DNA of 64,000 bases, from assembly GCF_027247405.1 (NCBI RefSeq), contig NZ_CP097463.1, positions 3,410,001 to 3,474,000 on the forward strand, written 5' to 3'. The number at the start of each line of letters is the position of its first letter. Position 1 is the first letter of the stretch. The notes beneath the pieces were generated by a model. The model saw nothing but the letters and a program-made list of their open reading frames with translations. It did not search any database and was not told the origin of the DNA. Position numbers and translations under genes: made by a program. The DNA is from Jatrophihabitans cynanchi (lineage in GTDB: Bacteria; Actinomycetota; Actinomycetes; Mycobacteriales; Jatrophihabitantaceae). This document shows positions 55,170-63,340 of this stretch, piece by piece.

Positions 55170-58145
55170 GTGGCCATGCGGCCGCCCATGCCCAGCATGA
55201 ACCTGTCGCGCCGATCCAAGATCGCGCTGTCGGTCGTGGGCGTGCTCATCGTTCTGCTCATCGTGCTGGTCAAGCTGACCGGGGTGTTCGTCAACTGGCT
55301 GTGGTTCGGTCAGTTGGGCTACCGCAACGTGTACAGCAGCGTGCTGTGGACGCGGATCACGCTGTTCCTCGTCTTCGGGCTGCTGATGGCGCTGATCATC
55401 GGCGGAAACATGGTGGTCGCCTACCTGTTGCGGCCGCCGTTCCGGCCCATGTCTGCCGAGCAGCAGAACCTGGAGCACTACCGGGTCATGCTCGAGCCGC
55501 GGCGCAAGCTGATCCTCGGCTTCGTCATGGCCATCGCCTTCCTGGCCGCCGGAATGTCTGCGCAGGGCGACTGGCAGACGTGGCAGTTGTGGCTGCACGG
55601 CGGCAAGTTCGGGGTCAAGGACCCGCAGTTCGGCCGCGACATCTCGTTCTTCACGTGGGACTACCCGACGTACCGGCTGATGCTCGGCTTCGGCTTCACC
55701 GCGATCATCTTCGCGCTGCTGCTCTCGATCGTGATGCACTACCTGTCCGGCGCGATCCGGCTCCAGACGCCCGGCCCGAAGGTCACGCCCGCCGCGCGCC
55801 GGCACCTGACCGTGCTGGTGTTCGTATTCATGGCGCTCAAGGCCGTCGCGTACTGGTTGGACCGTTACGGGTTGGTGTTCTCCGACCGCAGCAAGTTCAC
55901 CGGTGCCTCGTACACCGACGTGCATTCGGTGCTGCCCGCGCGGACGATCCTGTTCTGGATCGCGGTGATCCTGGCCCTGGCGGTGCTCGCGTCCCTGTGG
56001 CTGCGCAGTGCGCTGCTGCCCGGCATCGGTTTCATCGTGCTGATGGTGCTGAGCGTGTTGATCAGCGGCATCTACCCGGCGATCGTCCAGCAGGTGTCGG
56101 TCAAGCCGAACGCCAGCAGCAAGGAAGTGCCGTACATCCTGCGCAACATCGAGGCGACCCGCAACGCGTACGGCATCGTCACGGACAAGAACGTCAAGTA
56201 CGTGCCGTACACCGCGGCGACGAACCCGCCGGTGTCCGCGCTGACCACTAAGAGCCCCACGATCGACAACGTGCGGATCCTCGACCCGAACGTCATCTCG
56301 CCGACCTTCGCGCGGTTCCAGCAGGACGGCAACGTGTACGGCTTTCCGGGCAAGCTGGACGTGGACCGGTACACCGTCAACGGGGTCACGCATGACTACA
56401 TCGTCGCCGTCCGCGAACTCGACAAGGCGAACCTGACGGGTAATCAGACGAACTGGATCAACCAGCACACCAACTACACGCACGGTTACGGCTTCGTCGC
56501 GGCCGAGGCGGACAAGGACGTCACGAACACCGGGAACGTGTCGGACTCCTTTGCCGCCGGCGGGATCCCGCCGACCGGCGCGCTCGATCTGAAGGTGCCG
56601 CAGGTGTACTTCGGCGAGCTGCTGCCGGACTACTCGATCGTCGGGGCGAACGGCGCTCCGCAGGAGTACGACGGCAACGGAACCAAGAAGATCCGGTACG
56701 AGGGGAGCGGTGGCGTCTCGCTGTCGAACGTCTTCACCCGGCTCGCCTTCGCGGTGAAGTACAAGCAGGGCAACTTCCTGCTGAACGACGCGGCCAGTGC
56801 GTCCGGCGCGAAGATCATCTTCGATCGTGATCCGCGTCAGATGGTGAAGAAGATCGCGCCGTTCCTGACCGTGGACAGCGATCCGTACCCGATCGTCGAC
56901 CAGGACACCGGCCACATCGTCTGGATGGTCGACGGCTACACCACGCTGAACAACTACCCGTACGCCGAGCGGCAGTCGCTGTCGAGCCTGACCAACGACT
57001 CGCTGTCGGAGACGGACAAGACGGCGAGCCAGCCGAACGACAGCATCAACTACATCCGTAACTCGGTGAAGGCGACCGTCGACGCGTACACGGGCAAGGT
57101 GACGCTGTACCAGTGGGGCAGTGACGACCCGCTGCTCGACGCGTGGATGAAGGTGTTCCCGGGTCTGGTCAAGGCGAACGACGCGATGCCACAAGGGATT
57201 CGCGAGCACGTCCGCTACCCGGAGGACCTGTTCGAGGTGCAGCGCGCGACGCTGGCGATGTACCACGTCGACGACGCCGTGACGTTCTACAACGTCGCGG
57301 ACAAGTGGACGGTGCCGGACGACCCGACCGCGTCCACTGCCGCGCAGCAGCCGCCCTACTACGTGCTGGCCGCGCCGCCGGACGGCAAGTCGAACACGGC
57401 CGAGTTCCAGCTGACGTCCCCGATGAACGTCAACAACTCGACGTACCTCGCGTCCTTCGTGAGCGTGAACTCCGACCCGTCGGACTACGGCGCGATCACG
57501 GTGCTGCAGTTGCCACACGGCTCGTCTGCGGTGCAGGGGCCCGAGCAGGTCTTCAACAAGCTGAGCAGCAACGGCACGATCACCAAGGACCTGTCGCTGT
57601 TCAACACCGCGGGCGGTAACTCCTCCGTCATCCACGGCAACCTGCTGACGCTGCCGATCGGAAACTCGTTCCTGTACATCGAGCCGCTGTACACGCAGGG
57701 CACCGGTGGCGGAAAGGGCGTCTACCCGCAGCTGCAGCGGATCATCGCGGTGTACGGCGACAACGTCGGGTACGGCGAGACCCTCGCCGATGCGCTCAGC
57801 GACTTCCTGCCCGGCAACTGCACCGGCCACACGCTGGCGAACGTCACGTGCGGCGCGAGCGAGCAGAGTCCGCCGAGCAGTGGTGGCGGTGCCACCACGC
57901 CGCCGAACTCGTCGACACCCACGCCAACCGGCTCGTCCACCTCCCCGCCGCCGGCCGGGCAGCAGGCGCTGCTCACCCAGCTGAACACGGCGTACGACGA
58001 CCTGGTGGCCGCAACCAAGACGGGCGACTTCGCCAAGATCGGTGCGGCGCAGCAGAAGCTGAACGGCCTGGTCAAGCAGTACCTCAGCCAGTACGGCAGC
58101 CTGCCCGGCGCGTCGTCGACGCCGAGCCCCAGTCCGTCCAAGTAG
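55170..58145 (+). CDS. UPF0182 family large membrane protein
   Basis: Product of 991 residues. The first ~300 hold about seven membrane segments (for example IALSVVGVLIVLLIVLVKL), followed by a large extracytoplasmic domain with UPF0182-typical blocks (VPYILRNIEATRNAYGI, TRLAFAVKYKQGNFLL, RQMVKKIAPFLTVDSDPYP). A Ser/Thr/Pro-rich linker and a short helical C-terminal domain (LLTQLNTAYDDLVAATKTGD) end the protein. The role is unknown. The length is usual for the family. The start is a GTG at 55170; Rv3193c is the syntenic counterpart. Confidence 0.92.
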   Translation: MAMRPPMPSMNLSRRSKIALSVVGVLIVLLIVLVKLTGVFVNWLWFGQLGYRNVYSSVLWTRITLFLVFGLLMALIIGGNMVVAYLLRPPFRPMSAEQQNLEHYRVMLEPRRKLILGFVMAIAFLAAGMSAQGDWQTWQLWLHGGKFGVKDPQFGRDISFFTWDYPTYRLMLGFGFTAIIFALLLSIVMHYLSGAIRLQTPGPKVTPAARRHLTVLVFVFMALKAVAYWLDRYGLVFSDRSKFTGASYTDVHSVLPARTILFWIAVILALAVLASLWLRSALLPGIGFIVLMVLSVLISGIYPAIVQQVSVKPNASSKEVPYILRNIEATRNAYGIVTDKNVKYVPYTAATNPPVSALTTKSPTIDNVRILDPNVISPTFARFQQDGNVYGFPGKLDVDRYTVNGVTHDYIVAVRELDKANLTGNQTNWINQHTNYTHGYGFVAAEADKDVTNTGNVSDSFAAGGIPPTGALDLKVPQVYFGELLPDYSIVGANGAPQEYDGNGTKKIRYEGSGGVSLSNVFTRLAFAVKYKQGNFLLNDAASASGAKIIFDRDPRQMVKKIAPFLTVDSDPYPIVDQDTGHIVWMVDGYTTLNNYPYAERQSLSSLTNDSLSETDKTASQPNDSINYIRNSVKATVDAYTGKVTLYQWGSDDPLLDAWMKVFPGLVKANDAMPQGIREHVRYPEDLFEVQRATLAMYHVDDAVTFYNVADKWTVPDDPTASTAAQQPPYYVLAAPPDGKSNTAEFQLTSPMNVNNSTYLASFVSVNSDPSDYGAITVLQLPHGSSAVQGPEQVFNKLSSNGTITKDLSLFNTAGGNSSVIHGNLLTLPIGNSFLYIEPLYTQGTGGGKGVYPQLQRIIAVYGDNVGYGETLADALSDFLPGNCTGHTLANVTCGASEQSPPSSGGGATTPPNSSTPTPTGSSTSPPPAGQQALLTQLNTAYDDLVAATKTGDFAKIGAAQQKLNGLVKQYLSQYGSLPGASSTPSPSPSK

Positions 58146-58152
58146 GCCGGTT

Positions 58153-58181
58153 TGGAATGCCGGGTGCCGCCAGGTAGGCTG
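58153..58181 (+). promoter_or_regulatory. predicted promoter of initiator tRNA
   Basis: TTGGAA (58153-58158) and TAGGCT (58176-58181) are spaced by 17 bases, with the tRNA starting 12 bases after the -10. A reasonable sigma-70-type promoter. Confidence 0.5.
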
Positions 58182-58192
58182 GTGGTACCGAC

Positions 58193-58266
58193 GCGGGGTG
58201 GAGCAGCTCGGTAGCTCGCTGGGCTCATAACCCAGAGGTCGCAGGTTCAAATCCTGCCCCCGCTAC
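58193..58266 (+). tRNA. initiator tRNA-fMet (CAT anticodon)
   Basis: A 74-base cloverleaf: acceptor CGCGGGG / CCCCGCT, D arm GAGCAGCTCGGTAGCTC, anticodon arm CTGGG-CTCATAA-CCCAG, and T arm GCAGG-TTCAAAT-CCTGC, discriminator A. Two initiator hallmarks are present: no Watson-Crick pair at position 1-72 (C1 x U72), and three consecutive G-C pairs in the anticodon stem (GGG/CCC). The CCA end is not encoded. It marks the end of the conserved backbone here and is a common integration site. Confidence 0.96.
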
Positions 58267-58284
58267 AACGCAAGGCAGTAAATT

Positions 58285-58320
58285 CAAGGGCTCCAGCACT
58301 CCGGTGCTGGAGCCCTTGAT
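58285..58320 (+). terminator. 16-bp hairpin after tRNA
   Basis: TCAAGGGCTCCAGCAC (58285-58300) pairs perfectly with GTGCTGGAGCCCTTGA (58305-58320), loop TCCG, 18 bases after the tRNA. It is followed by two copies of TCTGTCCACA. No gene is seen from here to 58463. Confidence 0.85.
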
Positions 58321-58463
58321 CATCTGTCCACAATCTGTCCACACTCCGCGGCGCCCGGCATGGCGGTCAGGACGCCAGCCACTGGGCGTATGCCGGTGTG
58401 GGGCCACGTGTTCTAGGGCCACCCGTGGGTGAGCTCACCCACTCGCTCATCCACCACGATTGG

Positions 58464-58859
58464 CTACCGGCGGCGGTGGCGTTCCCGCCGGGCGACTGCA
58501 TCGTTCACGACCCGCAGCGCCTCGACCACCGCGTCGAGGTCCCGGTCGTAGACGCGGCCGGTGTCGAGCTGCCGGGCGAGGTCGCGCAGCTGGTCGGCCC
58601 ACTCGCGCCCGCGTGGGTGGACTGGCACCTCCATGACGCGCTCGACCGTCCTCTCGACGCGGACCTCGACAGGCCGCTCGACCACTCGGACGGCAGCCAG
58701 CCCGCTGGCAGCCGCGCGACGCTGCTCCCACGCCCGATGGCGACAACCGCTAGAGCAGTAGGTCGGCAGCCGGCCCCTGCCTGCCACGACGATCGCCGTG
58801 TCGCACCATGCGCAAGCGACCTCGCGTGCGCGTTGCACGCTCCGTCGCACCTCATCCAC
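58464..58859 (-). CDS. small zinc-finger hypothetical protein
   Basis: Product of 131 residues. Near the N-terminus CAWCDTAI and YCSSGCRHRAWEQRR form a C-x2-C...C-x3-C finger of the type found in short actinobacterial proteins often carried on accessory elements. A charged repeat (VVERPVEVRVERTVERVMEVPV) and a helical C-terminus follow. The GTG at 58857-58859 starts VDEVRRSVQRA; ribosome binding is weak and the start uncertain. First gene after the tRNA; function unknown. Confidence 0.65.
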   Translation of the reverse strand: MDEVRRSVQRAREVACAWCDTAIVVAGRGRLPTYCSSGCRHRAWEQRRAAASGLAAVRVVERPVEVRVERTVERVMEVPVHPRGREWADQLRDLARQLDTGRVYDRDLDAVVEALRVVNDAVARRERHRRR

Positions 58860-59003
58860 GCCACCAAGTATTACGTGCCAACGAATGACGCGGCCAGCTC
58901 GCAAGAGGTGTGATCGTTGGACCTTGAGGTCGGAGCGGGCCTCGGAAGCGATCAAGATGCGGCGTCTGGTGCCGATCGCGGAGGGATGGCAGCATCCGTC
59001 GGC

Positions 59004-59852
59004 ATGAGGCAGCTCCGGCTGCGGTACGCCGGCGTGTGCCGGGCGTGCGGCGTCGAACTCGATCGCGGTGCGTTCGCCTGGTACGACGCGACAGCCAAGC
59101 AGGTCGTCTGCCTCGACTGCGCCGCCGACGCGCCGGCCCACCACGGGGAGGAGGCGCCGTCCACGCATCCGACCCTGTTCGATTCGGCTGCTGTCACCGA
59201 CGCGGGTAAGGCAGGTGCGTCGGCTCGACGGGAGTACGAGCGGCGGGTTGCCAAGCGCGAGGATCGGATCCGGGCGAGGCATCCGAAGCTCGGTGGTCTG
59301 CTCCTTGCCCTGTCAGAGGAACCGCAGAGCACGACGGCGTGGGAGCGCGGCGCCAAGGGGGAGGAGCTACTCGGCCGAAGCCTCGACGGGCTGGCCGATC
59401 ATGGTGTGAAAGTGCTCCACGACCGCCGGATCCCCGGTACGCGGGCGAACATCGACCACATCGCGGTCAGCCCGGTGGGCGTCTGCGTTCTGGATGCGAA
59501 GCGGTACAAGGGCAGACCACACCTGAAGATCGAGGGCGGCCTGCTGCGCCCGCGCACGGAGACGCTGATGGTGGGCACCCGCCGCTGCGACGCCATCGTC
59601 GAGGGCATGAACAAGCAAGTACGGCTCGTGGGCGAAGCGCTGGAGTCGGTCATAGCGGACGTCCCGATCGCCGGAATGCTGGTCTTCATCGAGGCCGACT
59701 GGCCGCTGTTCGGTGGCGACTTCACCACCCGTGGCGTCAAGGTCCTCTGGCCGAAGAAGGCGCATGATCTCATCCTCAATCCCGGTCCGCTCGACGCTGA
59801 GCACATCGACGCGGTCCACCGGCGGCTCGCCGCGACATTCCCGCCCGCGTAG
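59004..59852 (+). CDS. NERD (nuclease-related) domain protein with N-terminal zinc ribbon
   Basis: Product of 282 residues from the ATG at 59004 (an alternative ATG at 58986 adds six). The N-terminus has CRACG (about 12-16) and CLDC, a treble-clef-like ribbon. From about 110 is a NERD domain: WERGAKGEELLGRSLD, then GTRANIDHIAVSPVGV and VLDAKRYKG, supplying the Asp and D-x-K of a restriction-endonuclease-like active site. NERD proteins are linked to DNA processing; the substrate is unknown. It diverges from the zinc-finger gene and converges on the DUF2130 gene. Confidence 0.85.
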   Translation: MRQLRLRYAGVCRACGVELDRGAFAWYDATAKQVVCLDCAADAPAHHGEEAPSTHPTLFDSAAVTDAGKAGASARREYERRVAKREDRIRARHPKLGGLLLALSEEPQSTTAWERGAKGEELLGRSLDGLADHGVKVLHDRRIPGTRANIDHIAVSPVGVCVLDAKRYKGRPHLKIEGGLLRPRTETLMVGTRRCDAIVEGMNKQVRLVGEALESVIADVPIAGMLVFIEADWPLFGGDFTTRGVKVLWPKKAHDLILNPGPLDAEHIDAVHRRLAATFPPA

Positions 59853-59938
59853 AGCCACCGCGTCCCGATCTACGCCCTCGCGGACTCCTGCAAGAGTTTG
59901 CCGCGGTCTTGATCGTGTCGATCAGAGTCTGTACTCGG

Positions 59939-59975
59939 GATGCACCTTCGGCTCCGGTCGGGCCGAAGGTGCATC
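59939..59975. terminator. 14-bp hairpin between convergent NERD and DUF2130 genes
   Basis: GATGCACCTTCGGC (59939-59952) pairs perfectly with GCCGAAGGTGCATC (59962-59975), 9-base loop. Suited to terminate both transcripts. Confidence 0.8.
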
Positions 59976-59989
59976 GCGCGGGTCGGTGG

Positions 59990-61297
59990 TCAGGCGGCGT
60001 CGGGCGCCTGGGGCGGCTCGAGTTCGGCGAACCTCGCCTTCATCGTCTCGTTGCCACGAGTGAGCTTCTTGACCGTGAGGGCCGTCGCCTTGTCGTTGGC
60101 GAGGCGGAGGTTGTTCTCGGATCCGAGGAGCCCCTCCTTGACCTTCTGGAGGCGCTCGATGGCCTTGTCGATGTCGTCGATGGCGGCGTCGAACTTGCGC
60201 TTAGCGAGGTTGTAGTTGCGACCGAACGCCGACTTGAAGTCTTCGAGCTCGGCCTCGAAGTTGGTGATGTCGATGTTCTGCTTCCTGACCTGCTCCAGCT
60301 CGGCTTTCACGAGGATGGTCTCCTGGGCGGCGTTGCGGAGCAGAGCGATGATGGCCAGGAAGAACTGCGGTCGGACGACGAACATCTTCGGGTACTCGTG
60401 CGAGACATCCGTGATGCCCGTGTAGAGCTCGGAGTCCTCTTCGAGCATGGACACGAGGACGGCGTATTCGCAGCCCTTGTCGCGACGGTCCTTGTCGAGC
60501 TTGGCAAGGAAGTCGACGTTCTTCTTCTTGGTCGCCGTGGTGTCCGCCTCGTTCTTCATGTCGAACATGATCGAGATGTACTCGACGCCGTCTTCGCTGA
60601 AGTCACGGAAGACGTAGTCGCCCTTGGTGCCGCTGGAAGCGTTGTTGTCCTTGCCGAACGCGGCGTTGGGGAACGCCATCGCCCGGACACGGTTAAACTC
60701 GGTCTCGCAGTGCTGTTCGAGAGACTCGCCGAGCAGCTTGACGGACTGCTTCGCCTTGAAGTCCCGGTACTGCTCGACCTGTTCCTGCAGGAGCGCGATC
60801 TCCTTGGAGTGCGACTCCTTGAGCGAAGCCTCCTTGACCTTCTGCTCGGCCTCCTGGAGCGCGAGCTTGCTCTCGGCCTCGCCAAGCTTCTGCTGGATGG
60901 CCGACACAGCCTTCGTGACGGCGAGCTCCTGGCTCGTGCTGGCCTTGTCGAGCTCGCTCCTGAGGCTCGTGATCTCGACGTCCTTCTCGGCCACTTTCTT
61001 CTGCGCCGCCTCGGACGCCTTCGCGAGTGCGAGTTCCTGGGCCTGGTCGGCGAGGTCGAGCTCGCTCGTCAGCCGCTGGATCTCGGCGTCCTTCTTCGCT
61101 GCAGCCGCCTCGGCCTGCTGGGCGACCTTCGCTTCGGCAAGCTCAATCTCGGCCTTCTTTGCCCGCTCGGCCTCGGCGAGCCGCGCGTGGAGTTCCATCT
61201 CGAACTCCGCAGTCCGCACCTGCTGGGCGAGGCCGGCGTAGTCCGCCTCATCGATCTTGAACACGGTCCCGCAGTGCGGGCACCTGATCTCGTGCAT
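59990..61297 (-). CDS. DUF2130 coiled-coil, nuclease-fold-like protein
   Basis: Product of 435 residues. An N-terminal zinc ribbon half ([15 protein letters not shown]) is followed by a long coiled coil (about 25-190) rich in Glu, Lys and Ala, then the DUF2130 domain: [36 protein letters not shown], and [16 protein letters not shown]. The DUF2130 core is predicted to have a restriction-endonuclease-like fold, and FDMKNE could be its D-x-K. Function unproven; often found in mobile or defence contexts. The base composition seems less GC-rich than the backbone genes. It diverges from the HTH gene. Confidence 0.88.
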   Translation of the reverse strand: MHEIRCPHCGTVFKIDEADYAGLAQQVRTAEFEMELHARLAEAERAKKAEIELAEAKVAQQAEAAAAKKDAEIQRLTSELDLADQAQELALAKASEAAQKKVAEKDVEITSLRSELDKASTSQELAVTKAVSAIQQKLGEAESKLALQEAEQKVKEASLKESHSKEIALLQEQVEQYRDFKAKQSVKLLGESLEQHCETEFNRVRAMAFPNAAFGKDNNASSGTKGDYVFRDFSEDGVEYISIMFDMKNEADTTATKKKNVDFLAKLDKDRRDKGCEYAVLVSMLEEDSELYTGITDVSHEYPKMFVVRPQFFLAIIALLRNAAQETILVKAELEQVRKQNIDITNFEAELEDFKSAFGRNYNLAKRKFDAAIDDIDKAIERLQKVKEGLLGSENNLRLANDKATALTVKKLTRGNETMKARFAELEPPQAPDAA

Positions 61298-61385
61298 GTA
61301 GCACCTCCAAGTCGCGACCGTCGCTGCCCGGCGGCCAGGTGCTCAGATCGTCAACGAGCGAGTGTGGCGAGACAAACAACCGCGT

Positions 61386-61401
61386 GTTTAGCCCCCTAAA
61401 C
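61386..61401. promoter_or_regulatory. short inverted repeat in divergent DUF2130 / HTH-gene promoter region
   Basis: GTTTAG (61386-61391) and CTAAAC (61396-61401), spacer CCCC, in the 185-base region between the divergent genes. A -10-like TAGATT is at 61435-61440. It could be an operator for the HTH protein encoded next to it. Confidence 0.35.
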
Positions 61402-61482
61402 GAGAGTCATGTGGGCGCGAGGGAGCATAGGATCTAGATTCTGTGTCGCCAACTTGATGTCTAACGTGGGAGGGAGGAAGCA

Positions 61483-63339
61483 GTGCAGTCGCTCATCACG
61501 ATGTCGGAGATCGCCCGTCTCGCGAACGTGACGCGCCAGGCCGTCACGAACTGGCGCCGTCGCCCGGCCAGCTCCCGCTTCCCACCGTCCGTCAAGGTCG
61601 TGGCCGGCGTCGAGTACTTCGACCAGGACGAAATCCTCGACTGGCTGGATGAGACCGGGCGCGGGAACAACCGGGAGGCGCGGCTCGACGCGCCGGCGGT
61701 GGCGGCGCCCGAGAACCTCGACCTGGACCGCGCGGTGGCGCTGCTCGCGCTGCGTGCGAAGGTCGCTCAAGATCTCGGCCCGCTGACGGCCGGGGAGCGG
61801 ATCGCGTTGGCCGAGCAGGTCGACCCACACGACAGGTACCTCGTTGCTGAGATCCGGGACGCGGCCGACGACGGTGATCTGGCCGTGTACGTCGACGAGT
61901 TGGTCGCCGCGACACGAGGGCCGGGCGAGGCACTCTCGCGGCTGCTCGACAGCCGCCCGGCGCGAGGAGCCCGTGGGTTCGCGCCCGACCTGGTCGCCCT
62001 GCTGCAGTCGATCGCGACTGCGTGCCGGACGTACCTCGGCCCGGACGACGTCGCGATCGACCTTCGGCTGGATCCACGCGCGCGCCAGATCGCGGCGGGC
62101 TTCGAGTCGGCGGCGCACACCGACAACGCCGACCGATCCATGCTGCGCCACCTGGTCATCGACGGGCTTACCCTCGATGACGTCGACCGGCCACGCGTCC
62201 GCGTCGTCTCCTTGCCTGAACGTGACGATTCCGAAGCGCTGCGCCTCGCCGACGATGCGGCTCTCGAGCTTGCCGCTGGACAGGTCGCAGTGATCGTGGG
62301 TCCGGCAAGCGCCCTCTGCGACCGGCTCGCCGGCGACCTCTACGACGGCCGACGGAAGACCATCGAGATGGGGGCGCAGGGGGGCTGCGCGCTGATCGCA
62401 GCGTTCAAGTTGCCGCGCGGCCTCTGGCGGGAGGCGCACCGTCAGAACCTGGGGCTGTGGGTGCTTCGAGGCGACGTCGCCGCAACGGGGGTCCTGGTCG
62501 CCGATCTCTCCGGGCGCGCGGTCGACAACGCCGAGCTTGCCGACGATGTCCTCGGGGCGCTGGAGCAGACGGGAGCCCGCTCCTACCGGTACGGACGCGT
62601 CGTCTCGTACAACGAGACGTGGACCAGAGACACGGTCGTCGTGCCGGGCATCGGCGCGGCATCGCCGATCTCGCCCAAGGCCAGGTCACCGCTCGACCGC
62701 GTGGTCGAGGCGACCCTGGTGACGCGCGAACCGGTCAACGTGCTGGATCTTCCCGTCTCCGGGCGCAGGATGACCACGCGCCCGGCACCCCGTTCGCTCG
62801 GCGAGCTCGTGGATGCCCGGTCCATCAAGATCCAGAACGGATCGCGCGTTGCGGATGAACACTGTGACGCGACGGGCTCGGTGCGGATTCTGTCTGCCGA
62901 CCCGAGCGCGCCTGCGCGATCGATCGACCCGCTCGTAGCCGTCGACCGCTACTCCCATGCCAACCGAACTGAGCCCGGCGACGTGGTCTTCTTGGCGTCG
63001 CCGCCGCGAGCAGTGGTCGACGAGGAGGGTGGCTCACTGGTGGCATCGCCGAGTCGGATCTTGCGAGTCGACGCGCTGCGTGCCGGCATCGGCCCACGCG
63101 CACTCGCCGCGGCGATCAACGAGATGACCAGCTCCGAGTGGAGGACATGGCTGATCCCCGAACTCCCGCGCGCAGACATCCAGCCACTGGAGGATGCCCT
63201 GGGTGAGATCCGCGCACATCTCGCAGAGCTGCGTCGCCGCGAGGAAGCAGCAACCAACATCATCACCAACTTGATCCAGGGTGTCGCCGAAGGCTCGGTC
63301 GCGCTCGGTTCATCGACCACCGAGAGGAAGGCCGGCTGA
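61483..63339 (+). CDS. HTH + degenerate N6-methylase-like + target-recognition protein
   Basis: Product of 618 residues. Residues ~5-55 are a MerR/excisionase-like helix-turn-helix (MSEIARLANVTRQAVTNWRR, then YFDQDEILDWLDE). The middle (about 170-345) resembles the N6-adenine methylase core of actinobacterial HTH-N6-methylase proteins, especially AFKLPRGLWREAHRQNLGLW (307-326), but the SAM motif (DPACGSG-like) and catalytic (N/D)PP(Y/F) are absent. The C-terminal ~240 residues look like a target-recognition domain ending in a helix (LEDALGEIRAHLAELRRREE), as in type I S subunits. The GTG at 61483 follows GGAGGGAGG. It ends one base before hsdM. Most likely it gives DNA specificity to that methylase. 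Confidence 0.7.
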   Translation: MQSLITMSEIARLANVTRQAVTNWRRRPASSRFPPSVKVVAGVEYFDQDEILDWLDETGRGNNREARLDAPAVAAPENLDLDRAVALLALRAKVAQDLGPLTAGERIALAEQVDPHDRYLVAEIRDAADDGDLAVYVDELVAATRGPGEALSRLLDSRPARGARGFAPDLVALLQSIATACRTYLGPDDVAIDLRLDPRARQIAAGFESAAHTDNADRSMLRHLVIDGLTLDDVDRPRVRVVSLPERDDSEALRLADDAALELAAGQVAVIVGPASALCDRLAGDLYDGRRKTIEMGAQGGCALIAAFKLPRGLWREAHRQNLGLWVLRGDVAATGVLVADLSGRAVDNAELADDVLGALEQTGARSYRYGRVVSYNETWTRDTVVVPGIGAASPISPKARSPLDRVVEATLVTREPVNVLDLPVSGRRMTTRPAPRSLGELVDARSIKIQNGSRVADEHCDATGSVRILSADPSAPARSIDPLVAVDRYSHANRTEPGDVVFLASPPRAVVDEEGGSLVASPSRILRVDALRAGIGPRALAAAINEMTSSEWRTWLIPELPRADIQPLEDALGEIRAHLAELRRREEAATNIITNLIQGVAEGSVALGSSTTERKAG

Positions 63340-63340
63340 C

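Noticed and set aside
54543-58250. A 1235-codon minus-strand open frame opposite UPF0182
   Set aside because: Long antisense frames are expected at this GC content; the product is His/Arg/Val-rich with no domain, whereas UPF0182 on the plus strand is clear.
58225-58422. A minus-strand open frame ending GAGFEPATSGL across the tRNA
   Set aside because: This peptide is the antisense translation of the initiator tRNA gene, a frequent false gene call; no start signal or domain supports it.
58267-58463. Integrase remnant after the tRNA
   Set aside because: I looked for tyrosine-recombinase C-terminal motifs in both strands and saw none; only a hairpin and short TCTGTCCACA repeats are present.
58398-58913. 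A 171-codon plus-strand frame after the tRNA
   Set aside because: It is the antisense of the zinc-finger gene at 58464-58859, which has a C-x2-C finger and better codon character.
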